NCBI GenBank assembly: GCA_049840395.1
Contig: JASGLD010000005.1
Coordinates: 1,178,001 to 1,242,000 of the forward strand
Length of the DNA: 64,000 nt
Direction of reading: 5' to 3'
Origin: CAILZL01 sp049840395
Lineage (GTDB): Bacteria; Pseudomonadota; Gammaproteobacteria; Steroidobacterales; Steroidobacteraceae
Positions 9,496 through 18,093 of this stretch are shown in pieces. The notes below the pieces were generated by a model that searched no databases, was not told where the DNA came from, and was given only the letters and a program-made list of their open reading frames with translations. Position 1 is the stretch's first letter. Each line of letters begins with the position of its first letter. The position numbers and the translations under genes were made by a program.

Positions 9496-9909
9496 ATGAT
9501 GCAACCAAAGCGAACCAAGTTCCGCAAGCAGTTCAAGGGCACCCTGGGTGGCCTGGCTCAGCGTGGCAGCACTGTGGCGTTCGGTGAGTTCGGTCTGAAG
9601 ACCACTGAGCGCGCCCGCATGACGGCACGCGAAATCGAAGCGGCGCGTCGTGCCATGACCCGTTACGTGAAGCGTGGTGGTCAGGTGTGGATTCGCGTGT
9701 TCCCGGACGTGCCAATTTCCAAGAAGCCCTTGGAAGTTCGAATGGGTAGCGGTAAGGGCAACGTGGAGTACTACGTAGCCAAGGTGTTGCCCGGTAAGGT
9801 GTTGTTTGAGATGGAAGGCGTGACCGAAGAAGTGGCTCGTGAGGCATTTCGTCTGGCCGCTTCCAAGCTGTCCGTTGATACCCAGTTTGTTACACGCCAA
9901 GTGCGCTAA
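9496..9909 (+). CDS. rplP: 50S ribosomal protein L16
   Basis: L16 helps organise the A-site tRNA and 5S rRNA region. It is 137 residues: MMQPKRTKFRKQFKG, VAFGEFGLKTTERA and PLEVRMGSGKGNVEYYVA are conserved. Two ATG codons stand side by side; the first matches the family's start, in which a hydrophobic residue precedes QPKRTK. Confidence 0.97.
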   Translation: MMQPKRTKFRKQFKGTLGGLAQRGSTVAFGEFGLKTTERARMTAREIEAARRAMTRYVKRGGQVWIRVFPDVPISKKPLEVRMGSGKGNVEYYVAKVLPGKVLFEMEGVTEEVAREAFRLAASKLSVDTQFVTRQVR

Positions 9910-9924
9910 GAGTTAGGTGCGTTA

Positions 9925-10146
9925 ATGGACACCAAAGAATTACGTCAAAAGTCGAGCAACGAACTGCGCACCGAGCTGCTGCAGTTGCGTCGCGAGCAAT
10001 TCAACCTGCGCATGGCGCAGGCGACGGGTCAGGCTGTGAAGCCGGATCAGATTGCCAAAGTGCGCAAGAACGTTGCGCGACTCAAGACAGTGATGGGCGA
10101 ACAAACCCGCGCTGCTCAAGTTGCTACCAAGCAGAGTGCTAAGTAA
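9925..10146 (+). CDS. rpmC: 50S ribosomal protein L29
   Basis: L29 is a small two-helix protein near the tunnel exit, beside L23. It has 73 residues, starts MDTKELRQKSSNELRTELLQLRREQFNLRM, and ends with a slightly extended basic tail. The stop codon shares a base with the start of rpsQ (TAATG), so the genes are coupled. Confidence 0.96.
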   Translation: MDTKELRQKSSNELRTELLQLRREQFNLRMAQATGQAVKPDQIAKVRKNVARLKTVMGEQTRAAQVATKQSAK

Positions 10147-10439
10147 TGAGCGAACCAGTTGTGAATGAAGCCGGCGCCGCTACCGAACAGAAGACCATCC
10201 GTCTGCTGACCGGCAAAGTGGTCAGCAACAAGATGCAAAAGACCATCACCGTTGCGGTGGAGCGTTTGGTCAAGCACCCGCAATATGGCAAGTACGTACG
10301 CCGTACTACCAAGTTGTTGGCACATGACGAAGCCAGCGAGTCGAAAGAAGGCGATGTGGTTGAAATCGTCGAGTGCCGTCCGCTGTCGCGCCGCAAGGCT
10401 TGGCGTCTGGCCCGTGTGGTCACCCGCGCGCAGGCTTGA
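10146..10439 (+). CDS. rpsQ: 30S ribosomal protein S17
   Basis: S17 is an OB-fold primary 16S rRNA-binding protein. The 97-residue product has LTGKVVSNKMQKTITVAVERLVKHPQYGKYV and ends RRKAWRLARVVTRAQA. It has about a dozen extra N-terminal residues (MSEPVVNEAGAATEQ) compared with E. coli S17. It overlaps rpmC by one base. Confidence 0.96.
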   Translation: MSEPVVNEAGAATEQKTIRLLTGKVVSNKMQKTITVAVERLVKHPQYGKYVRRTTKLLAHDEASESKEGDVVEIVECRPLSRRKAWRLARVVTRAQA

Positions 10440-10474
10440 GCCTGCGAGTTCAGAGTTAGAGTGGAAGCTTAAAC

Positions 10475-10843
10475 ATGATTCAGATGCGGACATTGCTCAA
10501 GGCAGCCGACAACAGCGGAGCACGCAGCTTGATGTGCATCAAGGTGCTGGGTGGCTCCAAGCGTCGCTATGCCACCGTCGGTGATGTCATCAAGGTGAGC
10601 GTTAAAGATGCGATCCCACGCGGCAAAGTCAAGAAGGGCGAAGTGTATGACGCCGTCGTGGTGCGCACTCGTCACGGCGTGCGTCGCGCCGACGGTTCAT
10701 TGATCCGTTTCGATGGTAACGCTGCGGTGTTGCTGACTTCCAAGTTGGAGCCGATTGGTACGCGTATTTTCGGACCAGTGACTCGCGAGCTGCGCAATGT
10801 GCAGTTCATGAAGATCATTTCCCTGGCGCCCGAAGTGCTCTAA
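10475..10843 (+). CDS. rplN: 50S ribosomal protein L14
   Basis: L14 lies at the subunit interface and is the docking site of the silencing factor RsfS. It is 122 residues and begins MIQMRTLLKAADNSGARSLMCIKVLGG; the C-terminal FMKIISLAPEVL is typical. In E. coli this is the first gene of the spc operon. Here the 35-bp gap from rpsQ shows no strong promoter by eye. Confidence 0.97.
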   Translation: MIQMRTLLKAADNSGARSLMCIKVLGGSKRRYATVGDVIKVSVKDAIPRGKVKKGEVYDAVVVRTRHGVRRADGSLIRFDGNAAVLLTSKLEPIGTRIFGPVTRELRNVQFMKIISLAPEVL

Positions 10844-10882
10844 TCAGTTGAATTAGGCGCTGCGGCGAACGAGACAAGAGTT

Positions 10883-11197
10883 ATGAACAAGATTCGTAAA
10901 GGTGATGAAGTCGTGATCACAGTGGGTAAGGACAAGGGCCGTCGTGGCACTGTCTCTGCCGTACTGGAAGGTCGCGTCATTGTCGAAAATTTGAACTTGG
11001 TGAAGCGTCACACCAAGCCGAACCCGCAGCGCAATGTGCCCGGCGGTATCGTGCAAAAGGAAGCGTCGATCCACCTGTCGAATGTGGCGTTGTGGAATGC
11101 GGCTGCCAACAAGGGCGACCGCGTCGGCTTCAAGGTTTTGTCTGACGGCCGCAAGGTGCGTTATTTCAAGTCCAACAACGAGGTCGTTGACCGTTAG
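10883..11197 (+). CDS. rplX: 50S ribosomal protein L24
   Basis: L24 is an assembly-initiating 50S protein with a KOW motif. MNKIRKGDEVVITVGKDKGRRGTV gives the KOW region at residues 5-30, and KRHTKPNPQRNVPGGIVQKEA follows. It has 104 residues. The gap to rplE is 64 bp. Confidence 0.96.
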   Translation: MNKIRKGDEVVITVGKDKGRRGTVSAVLEGRVIVENLNLVKRHTKPNPQRNVPGGIVQKEASIHLSNVALWNAAANKGDRVGFKVLSDGRKVRYFKSNNEVVDR

Positions 11198-11261
11198 TTT
11201 GTTTGGCCTCCACGGCTAATAAAACAGAGTCAACGTTCATTGCTGGTGCAGGTATAAAGAT

Positions 11262-11801
11262 ATGGCAAGGCTGGAACAGGTTTACAAAGAGAAGTTGGTG
11301 TCGGAGCTGAAGCAGAAGCTTGAGCTTGCCAACGTCATGCAAGTGCCGAAGATCACCAAGATCACGGTCAACATGGGCGTGGGCGAGGCCGTGGCCGACA
11401 AAAAGATCATGGACAACGCCGTAGGCGATTTGACCAAGATCACCGGCCAGAAGCCTTTGGTTACGCGCGCTCGCAAGTCGGTTGCTACCTTCAAGGTACG
11501 CGATGGCCAGGCCATCGGTTGCAAGGTCACCCTGCGCGGCGCTCGCATGTACGAATTTCTGGATCGTCTGATCACGATCGCACTGCCACGCGTACGCGAC
11601 TTTCGCGGCGTCAGCGCGCGTGCCTTCGATGGTCGCGGCAACTACAACTTCGGTGTGAAGGAACAGATCATCTTCCCGGAAATCGCTTACGACCAGATCG
11701 ATGCGATTCGCGGTATGGATATCACCATCACCACCACGGCAACCGACGACAAACAAGGTCGTGCGTTGCTTGAAGCGTTCAATTTTCCGTTCCGTAAGTA
11801 A
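11262..11801 (+). CDS. rplE: 50S ribosomal protein L5
   Basis: L5 binds 5S rRNA and contacts P-site tRNA. It is 179 residues with MARLEQVYKEKLVSELKQKL, VPKITKITVNMGVGEA and the C-terminal IIFPEIAYDQIDAIRGMDITI. In E. coli the S8 repressor site of the spc operon overlaps the start of rplE. No secondary-structure check was possible here. Confidence 0.97.
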   Translation: MARLEQVYKEKLVSELKQKLELANVMQVPKITKITVNMGVGEAVADKKIMDNAVGDLTKITGQKPLVTRARKSVATFKVRDGQAIGCKVTLRGARMYEFLDRLITIALPRVRDFRGVSARAFDGRGNYNFGVKEQIIFPEIAYDQIDAIRGMDITITTTATDDKQGRALLEAFNFPFRK

Positions 11802-11821
11802 ACGGTAGGGGTTAGCAGGCA

Positions 11822-12127
11822 ATGGCTAAAACATTGATGATCAACCGTGAGACCAAGCGCGCTGCGCTGGTCAAGCGCTATGCCGCCAAGCGCGCCGAGT
11901 TGAAAGAAATCATCCGCCAACCGAAGACGAGCGATGCGGACCGCGAAGCCGCTGTGGCCAAGCTGCAAGCTCTGCCGCGCGACTCGAGCGCCAGCAGAAT
12001 GCGCAATCGCTGCCAGATCACGGGTCGCCCACGTGGCGTCTATCGGAAATTTGGCTTGTCCCGAACCAAACTGCGTGAAGCCACCATGCGTGGTGACATC
12101 CCCGGCCTCGGAAAGGCCAGCTGGTAA
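11822..12127 (+). CDS. rpsN: 30S ribosomal protein S14 (zinc-independent form)
   Basis: S14 is a 30S head protein. This is the long, zinc-free type: 101 residues, with no CxxC pairs and only a single cysteine in SRMRNRCQITGRPRGVYRKFGLSR. It fits the usual proteobacterial form. It starts 20 bp after rplE. Confidence 0.97.
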   Translation: MAKTLMINRETKRAALVKRYAAKRAELKEIIRQPKTSDADREAAVAKLQALPRDSSASRMRNRCQITGRPRGVYRKFGLSRTKLREATMRGDIPGLGKASW

Positions 12128-12155
12128 CAGCTGGAACCACTGGAGCAATACATAG

Positions 12156-12551
12156 ATGAGCATGACGGATCCTATTGCGGACTTTTTCACCCGCATTCGC
12201 AACGGCCAGTCTTCCGGTAAAACGGAGATCAGCTGTCCTTCTTCGAAAGTCAAACAGGCCCTTGCTGGCGTGTTGAAAAATGAAGGCTATATCGAAGACT
12301 TTTCGGTCAGCACCGACGAAGGCAAGTCGACGCTGCGCGTGCAATTGAAGTATTACGAAGGCCGCCCGGTGATCGACCGCCTCGAGCGCGTCAGCAAGCC
12401 CGGCCTGCGTGTGTACAAGGGTAAGGACGAACTGCCGACCATTCTCGGTGGCTTGGGTATCGTGATTGTCTCCACCTCCAAGGGTGTGATGACTGGACGC
12501 CAGGCCCGTCAAGACGGGCACGGTGGCGAAGTGTTGGGCATTGTCTCCTAA
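12156..12551 (+). CDS. rpsH: 30S ribosomal protein S8
   Basis: S8 is a primary 16S rRNA binder in the central domain and the autogenous repressor of the spc operon in E. coli. It is 131 residues: MSMTDPIADFFTRIRNGQ at the start and GIVIVSTSKGVMTGRQARQDGHGGEVLGIVS at the end are diagnostic. Confidence 0.97.
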   Translation: MSMTDPIADFFTRIRNGQSSGKTEISCPSSKVKQALAGVLKNEGYIEDFSVSTDEGKSTLRVQLKYYEGRPVIDRLERVSKPGLRVYKGKDELPTILGGLGIVIVSTSKGVMTGRQARQDGHGGEVLGIVS

Positions 12552-12587
12552 GACTTTGCGCATCATTAGAAATAGAGAGCTGCAAAT

Positions 12588-13121
12588 ATGTCTCGTATAG
12601 CCAAACAAGCCATCTCGCTGCCCAAGGGCGTGACGGCGACGATTACCGCCGAATCGGTTGCCTTAAAAGGCGCCAAGGCCTCCATGACGCTGACTCTGCT
12701 GCCCGGCGTGGCTGTGGTGCAGGAAGGCGATCAACTGAAGGTGCAGCAGACTGCCGAAACCCGTGAATCCAACATGGCTGCCGGTACGACCCGTGCGCAT
12801 CTGGCCAACTATGTGGTCGGTGTCAGCACCGGTTTCGAGCGCAAGCTGGAGCTGGTTGGCGTGGGTTATCGCGCAGCCGCTCAGGGCAAGAATCTGAATC
12901 TGACCTTGGGTTTCTCGCATCCCGTTGTGTATGCGGCGCCCGAAGGCATCACCATCGAAACGCCCAGCCAGACCGAAATTTTGGTGAAGGGCAGCGACCG
13001 CCAAAAAGTCGGTCAGGTAGCTTCGGATATTCGCAGCTATCGTCCGCCAGAGCCTTACAAGGGCAAGGGTGTACGTTACGCCGGCGAGAAGATCGAAATT
13101 AAGGAAGCGAAGAAGAAGTAA
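12588..13121 (+). CDS. rplF: 50S ribosomal protein L6
   Basis: L6 lies near the factor-binding site and the sarcin-ricin loop. The 177-residue product has both L6 repeats and the signature RSYRPPEPYKGKGVRYAGE near the C terminus. The 108-bp gap that follows before rplR is unusually wide for this operon, but no convincing promoter or terminator was seen in it. Confidence 0.97.
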   Translation: MSRIAKQAISLPKGVTATITAESVALKGAKASMTLTLLPGVAVVQEGDQLKVQQTAETRESNMAAGTTRAHLANYVVGVSTGFERKLELVGVGYRAAAQGKNLNLTLGFSHPVVYAAPEGITIETPSQTEILVKGSDRQKVGQVASDIRSYRPPEPYKGKGVRYAGEKIEIKEAKKK

Positions 13122-13229
13122 TTGACGCAGCAGTTTTACTGTTGGGTTGGTTACATCGGATGAACAGTTTTTGAATGTGTTGCCGGTACATGCAGTTGTC
13201 CCGGTGCACGCAAAGCTAGGCAAGAGATC

Positions 13230-13580
13230 ATGAGCAAGAAAGTGCAACGTTTGCGTCGAGCTACCCGCTCACGCGCCAAGATCCGCGAACTGAAGGCCCT
13301 GCGCCTGTCGGTGCATCGCACCGCGCAGCACATTTATGCCCAAATTCTCGACACCGATTCGAAGGTGTTGGCAGTCGCCTCGACGGTGCAGAAGACCGTG
13401 CGCGACGGCGTCAAGTACACCGGTAACAGCGATGCAGCTGCTGCTGTAGGCAAGGCTATTGCTGAAGCAGCCAAGGCCAAGGGCATTACCGAAGTGGCTT
13501 TCGATCGTTCCGGCTTCAAGTATCACGGTCGTGTTAAAGCGCTGGCAGATGCCGCGCGCGAACACGGTCTCCAGTTCTAA
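13230..13580 (+). CDS. rplR: 50S ribosomal protein L18
   Basis: L18 binds 5S rRNA together with L5. It is 116 residues, with the basic N terminus MSKKVQRLRRATRSRAKIR and the C-terminal FDRSGFKYHGRVKALADAAREHGLQF. A CAAGAGAT sequence lies at the ribosome-binding position. Confidence 0.97.
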   Translation: MSKKVQRLRRATRSRAKIRELKALRLSVHRTAQHIYAQILDTDSKVLAVASTVQKTVRDGVKYTGNSDAAAAVGKAIAEAAKAKGITEVAFDRSGFKYHGRVKALADAAREHGLQF

Positions 13581-13629
13581 GCGCTACGGCATAGCTAGTA
13601 GGCCCAGAAGTAGGCATTGAGGAATCGCA

Positions 13630-14139
13630 ATGGCACGAGTTGAAAAAACCAACGCACCCGCTGATGAGTTCATCGAGAAACTCATTGCGGTGAATCGCGT
13701 CGCCAAGACCGTCAAGGGCGGTCGTCAGATGAGCTTCACCGCGTTGACCGTGGTGGGCGATGGCAATGGCAAGGTCGGCTTCGGTTATGGCAAGGCTAAA
13801 GAAGTGCCGGTCGCCATTCAGAAGGCGATGCAGCAGGCGCGCAAGCGCATGATCACGGTGAGCCTGAAGGGCAACACCCTGTTCTACGCCGCCAACGGTC
13901 GTCACGGTACATCCAATGTGTACATGCAGCCGGCTTCTGACGGTACTGGCTTGATCGCCGGTGGCAGCATGCGTGCGGTGTTCGAAGCTGCAGGTGTGCG
14001 TAACGTGCTGGCCAAGAGCTACGGCTCGCGCAATCCGATCAACGTGGTGCGCGCCACTGTCGCTGCCTTGGAATCTCTGCGTTCTCCGGACGAAATTGCT
14101 GCCAAGCGCGGCAAGCGTCTCGAAGAAATCGTCGGTTAA
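13630..14139 (+). CDS. rpsE: 30S ribosomal protein S5
   Basis: S5 contributes to decoding fidelity and to the mRNA entry tunnel. The double-stranded RNA-binding fold is evident (EKLIAVNRVAKTVKGGRQMSFTALTVVGDGNGKVGFG, about residues 16-52), followed by the C-terminal SYGSRNPINVVRATVAALESL. It has 169 residues and a good AGGAAT before the ATG. Confidence 0.97.
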   Translation: MARVEKTNAPADEFIEKLIAVNRVAKTVKGGRQMSFTALTVVGDGNGKVGFGYGKAKEVPVAIQKAMQQARKRMITVSLKGNTLFYAANGRHGTSNVYMQPASDGTGLIAGGSMRAVFEAAGVRNVLAKSYGSRNPINVVRATVAALESLRSPDEIAAKRGKRLEEIVG

Positions 14140-14157
14140 TCGGTCGAGTTTTTGATC

Positions 14158-14346
14158 ATGACCCAGTCAAAGCAAGTCAAAGTCACGCTCGTTAAGAGCC
14201 TGTTCGGACAGATCAAGGCCCACCAGGAAACGGTGCGTGGTCTGGGTCTGCGCAAGATCCATGACAGCCGTGTGCTGGTGGATACGCGCGAAGTGCGCGG
14301 CATGATTGTCGCAGCTCGTCACATGTTGCAGGTTGAAGAGCTCTAA
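14158..14346 (+). CDS. rpmD: 50S ribosomal protein L30
   Basis: L30 is a small 50S protein of about 60 residues. The sequence MTQSKQVKVTLVKS...HQETVRGLGLRKIHDSRVLVDTREVRGMI is the L30 family. I start it at the ATG at 14158. A TTG two codons further upstream is in frame but less likely, because the ATG gives the family's usual N terminus. Confidence 0.95.
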   Translation: MTQSKQVKVTLVKSLFGQIKAHQETVRGLGLRKIHDSRVLVDTREVRGMIVAARHMLQVEEL

Positions 14347-14384
14347 GCCGTTACGGCTGCCAGCTTTGAAACATTGAGGTTGAT

Positions 14385-14831
14385 ATGAAACTGAATTCCA
14401 TTACCCGTGCTCCAGGCGCTCGTAAGAGCCCACTGCGTGTCGGTCGCGGCGCTTCCGCCGGCCAGGGCAAGACCTGCGGTCGCGGCGTGAAAGGTCAGCG
14501 TGCTCGCAAGGGCGGCTACCATAAAGTCGGTTTCGAAGGCGGCCAGATGCCCTTGCAGCGTCGTCTGCCGAAGGTGGGCTTCCGTTCCAAGATGGCCACC
14601 ACCGTTGCCGAAGTCCGTTTGAGTGAGCTGCACAAGCTGGCCGGCGATGTGGTGACCGTGGAAACGTTGAAAGAAGCCAATCTGATTCCACAGCACGTAC
14701 TGCGTGCTCGCATCGTGTCTTCGGGTGAAGTGGCCAAGGCTTACACCGTGCGCGGTGTGCACCTGACCAAGGGCGCACTGGCTGCTGTAGAAGGTGCCGG
14801 CGGCAAGTTCGAAGCCGAGGTTGCGGCGTAA
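14385..14831 (+). CDS. rplO: 50S ribosomal protein L15
   Basis: L15 is a late-assembly 50S protein. It is 148 residues; the glycine/arginine-rich N terminus (GARKSPLRVGRGASAGQGKTCGRGVKGQ) and GGQMPLQRRLPKVGF are diagnostic. It precedes secY as in all spc operons. Confidence 0.97.
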   Translation: MKLNSITRAPGARKSPLRVGRGASAGQGKTCGRGVKGQRARKGGYHKVGFEGGQMPLQRRLPKVGFRSKMATTVAEVRLSELHKLAGDVVTVETLKEANLIPQHVLRARIVSSGEVAKAYTVRGVHLTKGALAAVEGAGGKFEAEVAA

Positions 14832-14859
14832 TCGCCGTAATCTTACGAGCTGAAATAAC

Positions 14860-16209
14860 GTGGCCACCAAGTCGCAAAACCCCGGTTCTCTGGCAGGCCT
14901 CGGCGATATCACCCGATTCGCTGAGTTGCGCCAGCGCCTGTTTTTCCTGCTTGGTTGCTTGATTGTTTATCGCATCGGCACCTTCGTTTCGGTACCGGGC
15001 ATCGATCGCGATGCACTGACTGCCTTATTCAACGATAAGTCGGGCACCTTGCTGGACATGTTCAACATGTTCTCGGGCGGTGCCCTGTCGCGTCTGTCAA
15101 TCTTCGCGCTGGGCGTCATGCCCTACATTTCCGCTTCCATCATTGTGCAGATGATGGGGGTGGTCATGCCGCAGTTTGCCTCCCTGAAAAAGGAAGGCGA
15201 GGCTGGGCGTCGTAAGATGACCCAATGGACTCGTTACGGCGCAGTGGCCTTGGCCATTCTGCAAGGTGCCAGTGCTGCAGCCGGTTTCCAGAAATCCGAT
15301 GTGGTGATCAATCCTGGTCCGCAATTCATTATCATTGCCACGGCAACTTTGACCGCCGGCACCATGTTCCTGATGTGGCTGGGCGAACAAATCACCGAGC
15401 GCGGACTGGGTAATGGTATTTCGATGATCATTCTGTCCGGCATCGTTGCCGGTCTGCCTACCGCCATCGGTTCTACGTTGCAGCAAGTTAGCAATGGCGA
15501 GCTCAATGCATTGGCGGCGTTTGTTATTTTTGCGATGGTGATTGCGGTAACGTACTGTGTGGTGTTCGTCGAACGCGGGCAGCGTCGCATCCAGGTCAAC
15601 TACGCCAAGCGCCAGCAAGGCCGGCGCATGATGATGGGCCAGAGCACTCACCTGCCGTTCAAATTGAATATGTCGGGTGTGATTCCGCCTATTTTTGCCT
15701 CAAGTCTGTTGTTGTTCCCGGCCACTATCGCTAGCTGGTTCGGTAATGCAGCCGAACCCGGCGCTGTACAGAATTTCCTGCAGCAGGCCGCTGCCGCGCT
15801 GACCACTGGCCAGCCGGTACACATGTTGTTGTACGGACTGTTGATCATTTTCTTCTGCTTCTTCTACACCGCGCTGGTGTTTAACTCGAAAGAGACGGCC
15901 GAAAATCTGAAGAAGTCGGGCGCGTTTATTCCAGGTATTCGTCCAGGCCAGCAGACCGGCGATTACATCGATAAAGTGCTGACCCGTTTGACCGTGTGGG
16001 GCGCGTTGTATGTGGCGCTGGTGTGCTTGCTACCGGAATTCCTGGTGGCGAAATACAGCGTACCGTTCTACTTCGGCGGCACCTCGTTGATGATCATGGT
16101 GGTGGTGATCATGGACTTCCAGGCGCAAGTGGCGGCCCATCTGATGTCGCATCAGTACGAAGGTCTGATGAAGAAAGCCAATTTGCGTGGTTACGGCAAA
16201 CAGGACTGA
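14860..16209 (+). CDS. secY: Protein translocase subunit SecY
   Basis: SecY is the channel-forming subunit of the Sec translocon in the inner membrane. The protein is 449 residues with ten expected transmembrane segments. RLFFLLGCLIVYRIGTFVSVPG marks TM1, GIMPYISASIIVQMM-like sequence marks TM2 and the plug-side region, and LGNGISMII is the central conserved loop. The start is GTG (MATKSQNPGSLAGLGD). The spc gene order places it between rplO and rpmJ. Confidence 0.97.
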   Translation: MATKSQNPGSLAGLGDITRFAELRQRLFFLLGCLIVYRIGTFVSVPGIDRDALTALFNDKSGTLLDMFNMFSGGALSRLSIFALGVMPYISASIIVQMMGVVMPQFASLKKEGEAGRRKMTQWTRYGAVALAILQGASAAAGFQKSDVVINPGPQFIIIATATLTAGTMFLMWLGEQITERGLGNGISMIILSGIVAGLPTAIGSTLQQVSNGELNALAAFVIFAMVIAVTYCVVFVERGQRRIQVNYAKRQQGRRMMMGQSTHLPFKLNMSGVIPPIFASSLLLFPATIASWFGNAAEPGAVQNFLQQAAAALTTGQPVHMLLYGLLIIFFCFFYTALVFNSKETAENLKKSGAFIPGIRPGQQTGDYIDKVLTRLTVWGALYVALVCLLPEFLVAKYSVPFYFGGTSLMIMVVVIMDFQAQVAAHLMSHQYEGLMKKANLRGYGKQD

Positions 16210-16296
16210 TTCGAGTAGACCTGGGTCGTAACAGAGAACCTTTATTGAGTGGCACGACGCTGATCCGGCGGGGCGTGCCGGAGAGTGGAGAAAGTC

Positions 16297-16410
16297 ATGA
16301 AAGTACGTGCATCGGTCAAGAAGATCTGCAAGAACTGCAAGATCGTGCGTCGTCGGCGCATTGTTTATGTCATTTGCTCGGACGCTCGTCACAAGCAGCG
16401 TCAGGGCTAA
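16297..16410 (+). CDS. rpmJ: 50S ribosomal protein L36 (zinc-binding form)
   Basis: This 37-residue protein starts MKVRASVKKICKNCKIVRRR and ends DARHKQRQG. The zinc ribbon is complete: C11, C14, C27 and H32, the C+ type. A GGAGAAAG ribosome-binding site precedes the ATG. Its location between secY and rpsM is canonical. Confidence 0.96.
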   Translation: MKVRASVKKICKNCKIVRRRRIVYVICSDARHKQRQG

Positions 16411-16505
16411 TCGGTTTTTGGGTGGGGTTCGTGACCAATCTTGAGATTGAGTTCACGCCTTTTTTAGTTTAGAGTTCCGCGCTTTTCGAGCCGGGAGAGG
16501 TCAAG

Positions 16506-16883
16506 ATGGCCCGCATTGCTGGCGTCAATATTCCTGTAAACAAGCATGTCTGGATCGGTCTGACCAGCATCTATGGTGTGGGTCGTACGCAGTCCAAAAA
16601 GGCCTGCGAAGTGGCTGGCGTGAAGCCGGAAACACTGGTTAAGAACCTTACCGATGCGGAAGTGACCGCGCTGCGTGCCCAGGTCGCTAAGCTGACCGTC
16701 GAAGGTGACCTGCGCCGTGAAGTTTCCATGAACATCAAGCGTTTGATGGATCTGGGTTGCTATCGCGGTGTGCGTCATCGTCGTGGTCTGCCCATGCACG
16801 GCCAGCGTACTCGCACCAATGCTCGTACTCGCAAGGGTCCGCGCAAGGCCGCGATCAAGATGAACGCGCCTCCGGGCAAGTAA
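16506..16883 (+). CDS. rpsM: 30S ribosomal protein S13
   Basis: S13 forms intersubunit bridges with the 50S and contacts P-site tRNA. MARIAGVNIPVNKHVWIGLTSIYGVG and CYRGVRHRRGLPMHGQRTRTNARTRKGP are diagnostic. It is 125 residues, a little longer than E. coli S13 (118). A GGGAGAGG sequence precedes the ATG. First gene of the alpha operon. Confidence 0.97.
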   Translation: MARIAGVNIPVNKHVWIGLTSIYGVGRTQSKKACEVAGVKPETLVKNLTDAEVTALRAQVAKLTVEGDLRREVSMNIKRLMDLGCYRGVRHRRGLPMHGQRTRTNARTRKGPRKAAIKMNAPPGK

Positions 16884-16958
16884 GACTTAGAGCGCAATAC
16901 GGTTCCGATTTGATTGGGACCGGTTGACAGTAATGGTTTGCATACGAGTTCAAGGCTA

Positions 16959-17372
16959 ATGGCTGACAACAAGCAACAGGCGTCCGGCGCCGCTGCGGGC
17001 AAAGCCCGTAAGAAAGTGAAGAAGCACGTGACCGATGGCATCGCCCATGTGCACGCTTCGTTCAACAACACCATCGTGACGATCACCGATCGTCAGGGTA
17101 ACGCTCTGTCCTGGGCGACCTCGGGTGGTTCCGGCTTCCGCGGTTCGCGTAAGAGCACGCCATTCGCTGCCCAGGTTGCCGCCGAAAAGGCAGGAACTGC
17201 TGCTCAAGAACATGGCTTGAAGAATGTTGAAGTGCGCGTCAAAGGCCCTGGTCCCGGTCGTGAGTCGGCCGTGCGTGCGCTGCATGCCTGTGGTTTGAAG
17301 ATTTCCAATATCGCGGATGTCACACCGATTCCGCACAACGGCTGCCGCCCGTCCAAGAAGCGTCGCGTCTAA
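16959..17372 (+). CDS. rpsK: 30S ribosomal protein S11
   Basis: S11 forms part of the platform that holds mRNA near the E site. The start MADNKQQASG at 16959 gives 137 residues, with HVHASFNNTIVTITDRQGN and DVTPIPHNGCRPSKKRRV. A longer in-frame reading from a TTG at 16914 is rejected, because family members begin near this ATG and AAGG precedes it. Confidence 0.96.
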   Translation: MADNKQQASGAAAGKARKKVKKHVTDGIAHVHASFNNTIVTITDRQGNALSWATSGGSGFRGSRKSTPFAAQVAAEKAGTAAQEHGLKNVEVRVKGPGPGRESAVRALHACGLKISNIADVTPIPHNGCRPSKKRRV

Positions 17373-17402
17373 GGCCGTTGTTTAGGGTGTGAGGAATTAG
17401 AA

Positions 17403-18026
17403 ATGGCTCGTTATCTCGGTCCGAAGTGCAAACTGTCCCGTCGTGAAGGCACCGATCTGTTCTTGAAGAGCGGCGTTAAGTCGCTGGAATCCAAGTGCAA
17501 ATTGGAAGTGCCTCCTGGTGGCGTGAAAGGCGAACGCAAACAGCGTCTGTCCGACTACGGTTTGCAGCTGCGCGAAAAGCAAAAGCTGCGTCGTATGTAC
17601 GGCGTGCTGGAACGTCAGTTCCGCGGTTACTACACTCGCGCTGCCGGTCGTCCGGGCGCTACCGGCGAAAACCTGTTGAAGCTGCTGGAAGGCCGCTTGG
17701 ATAACGTGGTGTATCGCATGGGCTTTGCCGCCACCCGTTCCGAAGCTCGTCAGTTGGTCAGCCACAAAGGCGTAACCGTCAATGGCGACGTGGTCAATGT
17801 ACCTTCTTATCAGTGCTCGGCCGGTGATGTGATCACCGTACGCGAAGGCGCGCAGAAGCAGGGCCGTATTCAGAACGCTCTGCAGATCAAGGGCCAGGTT
17901 GGCTTCCCCGAGTGGGTTGAAGTGGACGAAAAGAAGTTCACCGGCGTGTTGAAGCAGCTGCCTGACCGTAGCGACATCCTGCCAGATATCAACGAAAACC
18001 TCGTGGTTGAGTTGTACTCGAAGTAA
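17403..18026 (+). CDS. rpsD: 30S ribosomal protein S4
   Basis: S4 nucleates 30S assembly and in E. coli represses the alpha operon. It is 207 residues. MARYLGPKCKLSRREGTDL at the N terminus and an S4 RNA-binding domain (RLDNVVYRMGFAATRSEARQLVSHKGVTVNG) at about residues 97-127 are visible. A GTGAGGA sequence precedes the ATG. Confidence 0.97.
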   Translation: MARYLGPKCKLSRREGTDLFLKSGVKSLESKCKLEVPPGGVKGERKQRLSDYGLQLREKQKLRRMYGVLERQFRGYYTRAAGRPGATGENLLKLLEGRLDNVVYRMGFAATRSEARQLVSHKGVTVNGDVVNVPSYQCSAGDVITVREGAQKQGRIQNALQIKGQVGFPEWVEVDEKKFTGVLKQLPDRSDILPDINENLVVELYSK

Positions 18027-18093
18027 TTCGCGGTTCGTCGCTCTGGCCATGGGCCGGAGCGGCTGTTGCTCCTCTAAATATAGGTGAATGTTC

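Noticed and set aside
16914..16958. A TTG start giving S11 fifteen extra residues
   Set aside because: S11 orthologues begin near the ATG at 16959, which has a usable ribosome-binding site.
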